Shown: positions 1-6,250 of the stretch, piece by piece | Position numbering within the stretch: position 1 is the first letter of the stretch | Layout: each line of letters begins with the position of its first letter | Assembly (NCBI GenBank): GCA_035559315.1 | Contig: DATMBJ010000150.1 | Location: 1 to 13,110, forward strand | Length of the DNA stretch: 13,110 nt | Origin: DATLZM01 sp035559315 | GTDB lineage: Bacteria > Actinomycetota > UBA4738 > HRBIN12 | Direction of reading: 5' to 3' | Translations under genes and position numbers: made by a program | The notes under the pieces: generated by a model | What the model saw: only the letters and a program-made list of their open reading frames with translations | Told to the model about the DNA's origin: nothing | Database searches by the model: none

Positions 1-593
1 CTGGCGGCGAGCTCGGCCCGCCGCTCGGCCACCGCCCGGCGCGCCTCGCGGGCCCGCTCGGCGACGGCCGAGAACGGGGTCCCGGTGAAGACCAGGAGCC
101 CCAGGGCGACGAGCCCAGCGCAGACCACCGCGGCGCCGTAGGCCGAGAGCACCCGCGAGAGCGGCCAGGCCAGCGCCGCCCCCAGGAGCCCCCCGGCCTC
201 GTGGAGCCCGCGCCAGCCGGCCGCCGGGCTCGGGTTCCCCTGGGCCGCGGAGACGATCCCCAGGACCCCCGCGAGGGCCAGCCCGAACCCGATCGCCATC
301 CGGACCCGCTGGCCCTCGGCCGTGTCCCGGAGGAGCACCGCCCCCCAGTACAGACCGAGCACCGGCGCGGCCATCGCCGCGTCCCCCACGGAGCCCGCCG
401 CGGCCCAGGCCAGGGCGCGGCCGAACGGCCCGGCGGCGTCGAACCACAGCCCGAGCGCCCCCAGGGCCGCGAGCACCAGGAGCCCGATCCCCGCGGCCTC
501 GTCGGCCCAGGGCGCGAGGTGCTCGAGGACCGAGGGCCTCCTGGCCCGTCGGCGGGACGAGCGGCTCGCGGGCCGCCGCTTCGCCTTCGCCAC
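1..593 (-). CDS. ftsK: DNA translocase FtsK, N-terminal membrane domain (partial)
   Basis: This is the first 197 codons of a gene whose C-terminal part lies off the left edge. FtsK is a septum-anchored ATPase that pumps chromosome ends through the closing division site. The visible part starts with a Lys/Arg-rich cytoplasmic tail (residues 1-20). Four hydrophobic segments follow at about 35-51, 72-88, 100-116 and 153-171, the FtsK 4TM layout, with the family-like stretch GGLLGAALAWPLS at 134-146. A basic, charged helix begins near residue 178. The motor and gamma domains are not in the window, so the identity rests on the 4TM pattern and the position after rnj, the usual actinobacterial order. 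GTG at 591-593 abuts the rnj stop with no gap. Its ribosome site GGAGGTG lies in the last codons and stop of rnj, which implies translational coupling. Confidence 0.88.
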   Translation of the reverse strand, partial: MAKAKRRPASRSSRRRARRPSVLEHLAPWADEAAGIGLLVLAALGALGLWFDAAGPFGRALAWAAAGSVGDAAMAAPVLGLYWGAVLLRDTAEGQRVRMAIGFGLALAGVLGIVSAAQGNPSPAAGWRGLHEAGGLLGAALAWPLSRVLSAYGAAVVCAGLVALGLLVFTGTPFSAVAERAREARRAVAERRAELAA

Positions 594-2294
594 CTACACC
601 TCCATGATCACCGGGAGGATCACCGGCTTGCGCTGCGTGACCTCCCAGAAGTACCGGCCCAGCACGCGCCGGATGTGCTGCTGGATCACGGTCCGGTCCG
701 TGACCTCCTCGCGCGCGCTCTCCTCGAGGGAGAGCATGACGCGTTCCCGGGCCTCTTCAAGGATGTCCGCCGAGGCGCCGTCGTAGACGAACCCGCGGCT
801 CACGATGTCGGGGCCGGCCACCACCTCGCCGTGGTGGGCGTCGATCGCCACCACCACCACCACGACGCCCTCGCCCGAGAGCTTCCGGCGGTCGCGGAGG
901 ACCTCGCCCCCCACGTCGCCGATCCCCAGCCCGTCCACGAACGTCATCCCGGCCGGGACCCGCTCGGCGACCTTCACCTCCTCCCCGACCTCGAGGACGT
1001 CGCCGTCCTCGCAGATCAGGATCCGCTCGGCGGGGATCCCCACCTCCATCGCCAGCCGCGCGTGGTGCGCGAGGTGGCGGCGCTCGCCGTGGACGGGGGC
1101 GAACCAGCGCGGGCGGACCAGCGAGAGCATCAGGCGGAGCTCCTCGGCGGCGGCGTGGCCGGAGGCGTGGACGGGGTGGGCCGGCACGTGGAAGACGTCG
1201 GCGCCGGTCCGGTAGAGGCCGTCCACGACGCGGTGGATCGCGGGCTCGTTCCCCGGGATCAGCGAGGAGGAGAGCACCACGGCGTCCCCCTCCCGGAGCC
1301 GGACCCACTTGTGCTCGCGCGCGGCCATCAGCGAGAGCGCCGAGTACGGCTCGCCCTGGGAGCCGGTGCTCACGACCACGACCCGCCCCGGGTCGAAGCG
1401 GTCCAGCTCCTCGATGGGGATCACGTCCTCGTCGGGGACCTGGAGCAGCCCCAGCCGCCGGGCCACGGCCACGCTCTGGTGCATCGAGCGGCCCAGGAAG
1501 GCCACCATCCGCTGGTTGGCCCGGGCCGCGTTCACCACCTGTTGGATCCGGTGGATGTGGGAGGAGAAGCAGGCCACGACCACCAGGCGGCGGGCCCCGG
1601 CCACGATCTGGTGGAGGACCGGGCCAACGGTCCGCTCGCTCGCCGTGTAGCCCGCCTCCTCGGAGTTCGTGGAGTCGGAGAGCAGCAGGTGCACCCCGCG
1701 GCCCGCCTCCTCGGCCAGGCCGTGGAGATCGGTGGGCTTCCCGTCGAGCGGGGTCTGGTCGATCTTGAAGTCGCCGGTGTGGAGGATCGAGCCGAACGGC
1801 GTGTCGATCGCGACCGCCATCCCCTCGGGGATCGAGTGGGTGACGCGGAAGAACCGCATCGAGAACGGCCCCACGCTCGCCTCGCCCGGGACCTCCACCG
1901 GCCGGAGGTCGGCGCGGTCCAGCACCCCGTGCTCGGCGAGCTTCCCCTCGAGGAGCCCGAGCGTGAAGGGCGTCCCGTAGACCGGGAGCGGCCACAGCTC
2001 GCGCAGCAGGTAGGGGAGGGCTCCGATGTGGTCCTCGTGGCCGTGGGTGAGGACCACGGCCTCCACCCGCCCGGCGTTCTGGCGGACGTACTCGAAGTCC
2101 GGGAGCACCAGGTCGACGCCGGGCATGTCCTCGGTGGGGAACGAGAGCCCGACGTCGAGCACGAGGATCCTCCCCCCGAGCTCGACGCAGGCCATGTTCC
2201 GCCCGACCTCGCCCACGCCGCCCAGGAACACCACCCGGGCGGGCTCGGCCGCTCCGGGACCGCCGCCGGGCCCTCGCCTAGAGGAGGCCGGCAT
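594..2294 (-). CDS. rnj: Ribonuclease J
   Basis: A metallo-beta-lactamase/beta-CASP nuclease of 566 aa with endo- and 5'-exoribonuclease activity, acting in mRNA decay and rRNA maturation in bacteria that rely little or not at all on RNase E. Zinc motif HGHEDH is at 84-89, followed by H153 (VTHS), D175 (HTGDFKID) and H402 (PVHGE). The beta-CASP part carries SDSTN (206-210), ACFSSHIHRIQQ (241-252) and the phosphate-binding HASGH (376-380). The RNase J-specific C-terminal domain runs from about 450 to the end. Length and motifs are normal. The ATG at 2292-2294 lies inside the end of dapA (17-base overlap), with GGAGG directly against it and no spacer, which is poor for initiation. A GTG at residue 21 or 22 (VVFLGGVGEVG) is an alternative start. 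The gene is probably translated from the dapA transcript and coupled to ftsK downstream. Antisense reading frames of similar length are GC artefacts. Confidence 0.97.
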   Translation of the reverse strand: MPASSRRGPGGGPGAAEPARVVFLGGVGEVGRNMACVELGGRILVLDVGLSFPTEDMPGVDLVLPDFEYVRQNAGRVEAVVLTHGHEDHIGALPYLLRELWPLPVYGTPFTLGLLEGKLAEHGVLDRADLRPVEVPGEASVGPFSMRFFRVTHSIPEGMAVAIDTPFGSILHTGDFKIDQTPLDGKPTDLHGLAEEAGRGVHLLLSDSTNSEEAGYTASERTVGPVLHQIVAGARRLVVVACFSSHIHRIQQVVNAARANQRMVAFLGRSMHQSVAVARRLGLLQVPDEDVIPIEELDRFDPGRVVVVSTGSQGEPYSALSLMAAREHKWVRLREGDAVVLSSSLIPGNEPAIHRVVDGLYRTGADVFHVPAHPVHASGHAAAEELRLMLSLVRPRWFAPVHGERRHLAHHARLAMEVGIPAERILICEDGDVLEVGEEVKVAERVPAGMTFVDGLGIGDVGGEVLRDRRKLSGEGVVVVVVAIDAHHGEVVAGPDIVSRGFVYDGASADILEEARERVMLSLEESAREEVTDRTVIQQHIRRVLGRYFWEVTQRKPVILPVIMEV

Positions 2295-3162
2295 CCTCCA
2301 GGGCCTTCCTGATCCGCTCGCGCTCCTCGGGGGTCGCGGGCACGAGCGGCAGCCGGGGCGGCCCGGCGGGACGGCCCACCATCTCCAGGGCGGCCTTGAC
2401 CGGGATCGGGTTGCTCGTGATGAAGAGGGCGTTGAAGAGCGGCGAGAGCTCCCGGTGGATCTTCCTGGCCGCCGGGTGGTCCCCGCCCTCGATCAGGTCG
2501 ATCATCTGGCGGATCCGTTCCCCGACGAGGTGGGAGGCCACCGAGACCACCCCCACCGCCCCCAGGCAGACGTAGCCGAAGGTCGCCCAGTCGTCGCCCG
2601 AGTAGACCTCGAAGTCCGGGGGCGCCTCCTGCATGAGCTTCGAGATCCCCTGGAAGTCGCCGGTGGAGTCCTTCACCCCCACGATGTTCGGGACCTCCGC
2701 CATCCGGAGCAGGGTCTCGTGCTCGATCCGCACGCCGGTGCGCCCGGGGATGTTGTAGGCGAGGATCGGGAGGTCGGTCGCGTCGGCGATCCGCTGGAAG
2801 TGGGCCAGGAGGCCGCGCTGCGGCGGACGGTTGTAGTAGGGGGCCACGACGAGCAGCCCGTCGGCCCCGGCCGCCTCCGCGGCCCGGGTGAGCTCGATGG
2901 ACTCCGCCGTGGAGTAGGTCCCGGTGCCGCAGAGCACCTTCCCCCGGCCCCGGGCCGCCTCGCAGACCGCCCGGAAGAGCTCGGCCTTCTCGTGGTGGGT
3001 GAGGGTGGGCGACTCGCCGGTGGAGCCCGCCACGACGATCCCGTCGGATCCGTGGTCCAGGAGCCAGCCGGCGAGCTCCTGCGCCGTGTCGAGGTCCAGC
3101 GAGTGGTCGTCCCGGAACGGCGTGACCATGGCGGTGATGACCGCCCCGAACCTACCGGCCAT
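2278..3162 (-). CDS. dapA: 4-hydroxy-tetrahydrodipicolinate synthase
   Basis: Condenses pyruvate with aspartate semialdehyde, the first committed step to diaminopimelate and lysine. It is a cytosolic TIM-barrel aldolase of 294 aa, the usual length. The Schiff-base lysine is K164 (GVKDSTGD) and the catalytic tyrosine is Y136 (YNIPGRTG). The tyrosine contributed across the dimer is Y110 (PYYNRPPQRG), and NPIPVK lies at 251-256. The proton-relay motif reads GSTGES (46-51), where classical DapA has GTTGES, so the first threonine is a serine. That is conservative, but some neighbouring aldolases of the superfamily also vary here. The ATG at 3160-3162 has a strong ribosome site AAGGAG seven bases upstream, so the start is well supported. 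It heads the dapA-rnj-ftsK unit. The product feeds DapB, encoded about 4 kb away in another unit. Expression probably starts from the promoter near 3289-3318. Confidence 0.97.
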   Translation of the reverse strand: MAGRFGAVITAMVTPFRDDHSLDLDTAQELAGWLLDHGSDGIVVAGSTGESPTLTHHEKAELFRAVCEAARGRGKVLCGTGTYSTAESIELTRAAEAAGADGLLVVAPYYNRPPQRGLLAHFQRIADATDLPILAYNIPGRTGVRIEHETLLRMAEVPNIVGVKDSTGDFQGISKLMQEAPPDFEVYSGDDWATFGYVCLGAVGVVSVASHLVGERIRQMIDLIEGGDHPAARKIHRELSPLFNALFITSNPIPVKAALEMVGRPAGPPRLPLVPATPEERERIRKALEDAGLL

Positions 3163-3224
3163 GTCCTCGCTCCTTCCTCCCGCGTGCGGGCGTGCCGGGT
3201 GCGGCGGCGGGTCCGCGGAGGAGA

Positions 3225-3271
3225 GGTCGGCGGCCGGCCCGGCCCGGGGCGCCGCCCCCTCGCGGCCGACC
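3225..3271 (-). other. Possible stem-loop in the dapA leader
   Basis: Perfect 7-base inverted arms GGTCGGC/GCCGACC lie at 3225-3231 and 3265-3271. They enclose a second small stem GGGGC/GCCCC at 3246-3250 and 3254-3258. It falls inside the predicted untranslated leader of dapA. At this GC content such stems arise readily by chance, and I see no recognisable lysine riboswitch. It could be a leader control element or mean nothing. Confidence 0.2.
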
Positions 3272-3288
3272 CCCGCGTCGGGCTTTCG

Positions 3289-3318
3289 AGCCTACCACCG
3301 GCCCCTCCCGTCGCACAA
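3289..3318 (-). promoter_or_regulatory. Probable promoter of dapA-rnj-ftsK
   Basis: On the minus strand a -35-like TTGTGC (3313-3318) is followed after 18 bases by TAGGCT (3289-3294), a TAnnnT -10 preceded by TGG, which makes an extended -10. Transcription would start near 3282, leaving a leader of about 120 bases before dapA. The local AT content is higher than in the surroundings. This is inferred from sequence only. Confidence 0.45.
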
Positions 3319-3336
3319 GCGTAACAGGAACCACAT

Positions 3337-3352
3337 GTTGCACGGGAGCAAC
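3337..3352. repeat. Short inverted repeat between dapA and the cobalamin adenosyltransferase gene
   Basis: GTTGC-ACGGGA-GCAAC, perfect 5-base arms around a 6-base centre, lies upstream of the predicted dapA -35 element and 68 bases before the divergent adenosyltransferase start. A regulator-binding site is possible from size and place. The evidence is only the symmetry. Confidence 0.2.
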
Positions 3353-3404
3353 CCGAGCCGCCCGTGCCGCGGGCGCACGGCGCGTGGCGCTCCCGGCTCG
3401 GGGC

Positions 3405-3410
3405 TAGGAT
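3405..3410 (+). promoter_or_regulatory. -10 element for a probable leaderless adenosyltransferase mRNA
   Basis: TAGGAT sits exactly 10 bases before the GTG at 3421-3423. The bases between (AGCCCCCGCC) contain no ribosome-binding site. This spacing puts the transcription start at or within a few bases of the start codon, the arrangement of leaderless actinobacterial mRNAs. No convincing -35 box is seen. Confidence 0.45.
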
Positions 3411-3420
3411 AGCCCCCGCC

Positions 3421-3996
3421 GTGCGCATCTACACCCGCACCGGGGACGACGGGACCACCGGGCTCCTCTACGGGGGTCGGATCTCCAAGGCCGATCCCGC
3501 CGCCGAGGCCTACGGCACGACCGACGAGGCCGTCGCCGCCCTCGGCCTGGCCCGCGCGATGGCCGCCGGCCCCGCGCTCCGCGACGAGCTCCTCGCGCTC
3601 CAGCGGGAGCTGTTCGTGGTGGGCGCCGACCTCGCGACGAACCCCGAGGCGCGGGGCAAGCTCCGGCCGGGGGTCTCGCTCGTCACCTCGGCGATGGTCG
3701 CCGCGCTCGAGGAGCGGATCGACGCGATCGTGGCCGAGCACCCGCTCCCCCGCGCGTTCGTGGTCCCCGGCGCGAACCCGGTCTCGGCCGCCCTCGACCT
3801 GGCCCGGGCGGTGGTCCGGCGGGCCGAGCGGCGCGCCGTCGAGCTCCAGGGGGCCGGCCGCGAGGTGAACCCCGAGGTGGTCCGCTACCTCAACCGCCTC
3901 TCGGACCTCCTGTTCGTGATGGCGCGGCGGGAGGCCGGGGAGGCGGAGCCCGGGACCCGCCCCGGGGAGGGTCAGCGCGGCACGAACGCGCCGTAG
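3421..3996 (+). CDS. pduO: PduO-type ATP:cob(I)alamin adenosyltransferase
   Basis: Transfers the adenosyl group of ATP to reduced cobalamin, giving coenzyme B12 for cytosolic enzymes. The 191-aa product is typical of a single-domain PduO/MMAB protein, a helical-bundle trimer. The N-terminal ATP loop TRTGDDGTTGLLYGGR (5-20) is clear. It is followed by GTTDEAVAALG (32-42), which keeps the salt-bridge aspartate D35, then PGANPVSAALDLAR (116-129), RRAERR (133-138) and LNRLSDLLFVMAR (157-169). The motif before the arginine-rich helix differs from the usual PGG...LH.AR, with Ala-Asn and LD here. The GTG at 3421 is chosen because the family begins right at this MRIYT-like stretch and a -10 box lies just before it; an upstream GTG at 3364 would add 19 unlike residues. 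The gene is alone on the plus strand. Its end overlaps the convergent lipoprotein gene by 25 bases. No B12-dependent enzyme is visible nearby. Confidence 0.93.
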   Translation: MRIYTRTGDDGTTGLLYGGRISKADPAAEAYGTTDEAVAALGLARAMAAGPALRDELLALQRELFVVGADLATNPEARGKLRPGVSLVTSAMVAALEERIDAIVAEHPLPRAFVVPGANPVSAALDLARAVVRRAERRAVELQGAGREVNPEVVRYLNRLSDLLFVMARREAGEAEPGTRPGEGQRGTNAP

Positions 3997-4436
3997 TTGT
4001 CCCCGCCCAGCACGAGGATCGCGAGGCCGATCTGGTCGACCTCGAGCTCGGGCGGGAACCGGACCGTGAACGTCGCCCGGCCCCCGTCGGGGATCGGGGC
4101 GGCGTCGGGGATCCGCCCGTCGATCTGGTGCCCGTCCCGGGCGTCGAGGACGTAGACGAACGGCTCCCCGAGGTCGCGCCCGGTCCCGTTCTGGACCTCG
4201 AGGGTCGCCGTCCTGCCGTCCTCGTCGAAGTCGAGCACCGCGACCAGGCCCGCGGTGCGGTACTCGTAGAGCCCCGGGGTGGTCCCGATCCGCGTCGGCG
4301 CCTCGGCGGGGGGCGAGGTCGGCCCGGACGTGGGCTCGCTCGCTCCGCTGCCGGAGCACGCCCCCGCGAGGAGCGCCGCGGCGACGAGCGGGACGGCGAG
4401 GAGTGCGGGCAGGCCGGAGCGGCGGAGGCTCGTCAC
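3972..4436 (-). CDS. Small secreted lipoprotein of unknown function
   Basis: I do not recognise a named family. The 154-aa product has an N-terminal signal: basic residues RR at 5-6, a hydrophobic core at about 9-25 and a lipobox-like LLAGAC with Cys27 as the probable lipidated residue. A Ser/Gly/Pro/Thr-rich linker follows (28-50). The rest (about 55-154) alternates short hydrophobic strands with turns (VAVLDF, TATLEV, FVYVLD, ATFTVRF, IGLAILVL) and has no cysteines. It looks like one immunoglobulin-like or beta-sandwich domain exposed outside the membrane. The GTG at 4434-4436 is chosen because it gives a proper signal peptide and has TATCAT nine bases upstream, which suggests a leaderless mRNA. 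Its 3' end overlaps the adenosyltransferase gene by 25 bases. A role in adhesion, binding or envelope stability would be guesswork. Confidence 0.78.
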   Translation of the reverse strand: MTSLRRSGLPALLAVPLVAAALLAGACSGSGASEPTSGPTSPPAEAPTRIGTTPGLYEYRTAGLVAVLDFDEDGRTATLEVQNGTGRDLGEPFVYVLDARDGHQIDGRIPDAAPIPDGGRATFTVRFPPELEVDQIGLAILVLGGDNYGAFVPR

Positions 4437-4445
4437 GGTCGCGGC

Positions 4446-4451
4446 ATGATA
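4446..4451 (-). promoter_or_regulatory. -10 element for a probable leaderless lipoprotein mRNA
   Basis: The minus strand reads TATCAT, close to the TATAAT consensus, ending nine bases before the lipoprotein GTG, with no ribosome site between. Read on the plus strand, the overlapping CATGAT (4445-4450) could be a weak -10 for the divergent phosphatase gene, so the two may share this spot. No -35 box is evident. Confidence 0.4.
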
Positions 4452-4508
4452 CGCGAACCGTCGCCCGCCGGTGGCGCCGGGCGCCCCCCACCCGCCATCA
4501 TGGTTCCG

Positions 4509-4964
4509 ATGCGCACGCTCGAGCTCCGCCGCCACGGGGAGCGCGACCCCGAGGCCGACCGCCTCTCGGCGGAGGGCCGGGCCCGGGCCGAGGACCTGGG
4601 CCGGCGCCTCGGCGCGCGCTGGGACGTCGTGTTCGTCTCGCCCGCGCAGCGGGCCGCGGAGACCGCGGCCTGGATCCTCCGGGGCGCCGGCGCCCAGCCC
4701 CGGACCCCCGAGGTGGTCCCCGGCCTCCTGGGCGCGGGGGAGGAGGACCGGACCCCCGACCGGCTCGCCGCCGCGGTCTCCGAGATCCTCTCGAGGGTCC
4801 CGGCGGGCGGCCGGGGCCTCGCGATCGGCCACACGCCGCTGATCGAGCGCGCGGTCCTCGGGCTCACCGGAACCCGGATCGCGCCCCTCCGCGAGCTCGA
4901 GGGGGTCCTCCTCGTCGAGGGGGACGACGGCGGGCTCCGCGTGGAGGAGCTCCGCGACGCGTGA
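4509..4964 (+). CDS. SixA-like histidine phosphatase
   Basis: A small single-domain member of the histidine phosphatase (phosphoglycerate mutase-like) superfamily, closest in size and layout to SixA, which removes phosphate from phosphohistidine in signalling proteins. In the 151-aa form the catalytic RHG has its histidine at residue 9. SPAQRAAETA (44-53) supplies the second phosphate-binding arginine, and IGHTP (106-110) the second catalytic histidine. The LSAEGRARAEDLG helix (19-31) is typical. The substrate cannot be told: phosphohistidine proteins, nucleotide hydrolysis or small phosphate esters are all possible. The second ATG at 4509 is preferred because family members begin directly with MKTL-like residues before RHG. 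The ATG at 4500 would add three residues. Neither has a ribosome site. It diverges from the lipoprotein gene and converges on the acetyltransferase gene 44 bases away. Confidence 0.85.
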   Translation: MRTLELRRHGERDPEADRLSAEGRARAEDLGRRLGARWDVVFVSPAQRAAETAAWILRGAGAQPRTPEVVPGLLGAGEEDRTPDRLAAAVSEILSRVPAGGRGLAIGHTPLIERAVLGLTGTRIAPLRELEGVLLVEGDDGGLRVEELRDA

Positions 4965-5008
4965 CGAGCGCGTACCTGAGACGCCTCTCGACCGAACGGC
5001 CGGTTCCC

Positions 5009-6250
5009 TCAGAACTCCCCGGGGCACCAGGGCGCCGGCCGGTGGAGGAACATCCGGTCGGCGCGGGCCGCCGCGCCCGAGCGGCCCTCCTCGATCTCGC
5101 CGACGCGGACCATCGCGCCGAACGACGCGTCGCCGAGGAAGGCCGCGGCCAGGTGCTCGGCGCCGAGGACGAGGTCGGGCCCCGCGCCCGTCGGCGCGCA
5201 CGCGGCTCCCTCGGGCCCGCCCTCGAGCCGCACGCGGCCCTCGTTCGAGGGGAGCGCGGGGTCCCGCACGTCGAACACCACCTCGCCCTCCACGCCGTAC
5301 CGCCGCCCCGCCAGCGCGGCCCGGACGTCCACGGGCCGGAGCCACAGGCCGTCCCGAACCCGGACCCCGGCCCGGCGGGGATCGGCGAGGAGCCACGACA
5401 GGGGGTCGTCGGGTGGCCGGAGCCAGGCCCGGACGGTCTCGACGAGGTCGAGGTCGAGCACGAACCGCCAGATCCCGGCCCACCCCTCCGGCGTCGTCGC
5501 GAGGAGCTCCTCGACCTCCACGACGTGGCGCGCGATCCCCTCCCCCCAGTCGGGCCGCACGCGGTACGCCGCGTACCCGTCCGGGCCGGCCCCGCCCTCG
5601 TGGAGGGCGTAGACGAGCGGAGGGTCCCCCGGCCCCTCGTCCTCGTGGAACCGGAGCGGCCAGACCACGCCGGGACGGGCGGGCATGCCCGGCTGGGAGG
5701 CGCGGAGGGCCTCGTAGAGCGGGGCGAACGCCTCGAAGGCCTCGTCCTCCCCGAGGAGGCGGACGGATCCGCCGGCGGGCGCCGGGCGGGCGAAGGCGGC
5801 GTGGGCGGTGTCCAGCTCGAACCGGCAGGCCCGCGTGGCCACGCCGAAGCCGAACCGCCGGTAGATCCGGCTCTCCGAGGCCCAGAGCCCGGCCACGGGC
5901 TCCCCTCGCTCCCGCGCCTGCTCCAGGCACCGCGCGAGCAGGGCCGCGCCGATCCCACGGCGGCGGTGGCTCGGGCTCACGCCGAGGCTCGTGATCCCGC
6001 ACATCGGGACCTCGCCGCCGGGGACGCTGATCCGCATCGAGGAGGCGGTGGCGCCGCCCACGATCCGGCCGCCGTCGAGCGCCGCCCAGGCCCGGTCGAG
6101 CTCGGTCGCGGGGAGCCAGCGCTCGATCGTCCGCTCGTCCGGCACCTCGCCGAAGCCCGAGCCGACGGCCCGGCAGAGCTCCGGGAACTCCTCCGGGCGG
6201 GCCGTACGGAGCTCCGCCGCCGGCGGCTCTCCCTGCCCCGCCGCGCTCAC
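5009..6250 (-). CDS. eis: Eis-like GNAT family N-acetyltransferase
   Basis: The 413-aa product matches the Eis family: an N-terminal GNAT domain, a central GNAT-like domain without its own motif and a C-terminal sterol-carrier-like domain. The acetyl-CoA loop is RRRGIGA (96-102). The tyrosine Y130 in IYRRFGFG matches the catalytic tyrosine of mycobacterial Eis. The protein ends in phenylalanine (PWCPGEF), as Eis does, where the terminal carboxylate acts in catalysis. Known Eis enzymes acetylate amines on aminoglycosides, polyamines and protein lysines. The natural substrate here is unknown, and drug resistance should not be assumed. The GTG at 6248-6250 overlaps the deacetylase stop as GTGA, which supports this start and coupled translation. 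It is the last gene of the pnp-side unit and converges on the phosphatase gene with no clear terminator between. Confidence 0.9.
   Translation of the reverse strand: MSAAGQGEPPAAELRTARPEEFPELCRAVGSGFGEVPDERTIERWLPATELDRAWAALDGGRIVGGATASSMRISVPGGEVPMCGITSLGVSPSHRRRGIGAALLARCLEQARERGEPVAGLWASESRIYRRFGFGVATRACRFELDTAHAAFARPAPAGGSVRLLGEDEAFEAFAPLYEALRASQPGMPARPGVVWPLRFHEDEGPGDPPLVYALHEGGAGPDGYAAYRVRPDWGEGIARHVVEVEELLATTPEGWAGIWRFVLDLDLVETVRAWLRPPDDPLSWLLADPRRAGVRVRDGLWLRPVDVRAALAGRRYGVEGEVVFDVRDPALPSNEGRVRLEGGPEGAACAPTGAGPDLVLGAEHLAAAFLGDASFGAMVRVGEIEEGRSGAAARADRMFLHRPAPWCPGEF

Noticed and set aside
848..865. CAC trinucleotide run, reading as a valine run in RNase J
   Set aside because: The valine strand is typical of the RNase J C-terminal domain. 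The repeat is too short to call a functional microsatellite.
3163..3288. Lysine or cobalamin riboswitch before dapA or the adenosyltransferase gene
   Set aside because: The dapA leader is too short and lacks recognisable lysine-element features. The adenosyltransferase mRNA seems leaderless, and no B12-box-like sequence was found.
201..3324. Long plus-strand open frames (703 and 432 codons) opposite rnj and dapA
   Set aside because: Their translations are low-complexity, rich in Arg, Pro, Gly and His with no domain. The opposite strand encodes complete RNase J and DapA. Very high G+C removes stop codons from shadow frames.
4965..5008. GAAC-GGCCG-GTTC as a bidirectional terminator between the phosphatase and acetyltransferase genes
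   Set aside because: The arms are only four bases and there is no thymine run on either side.
5009..6250. Aminoglycoside resistance determinant
   Set aside because: Eis homologs are widespread chromosomal enzymes. Position in a dapB-linked unit with no mobile signs argues against an acquired resistance gene.
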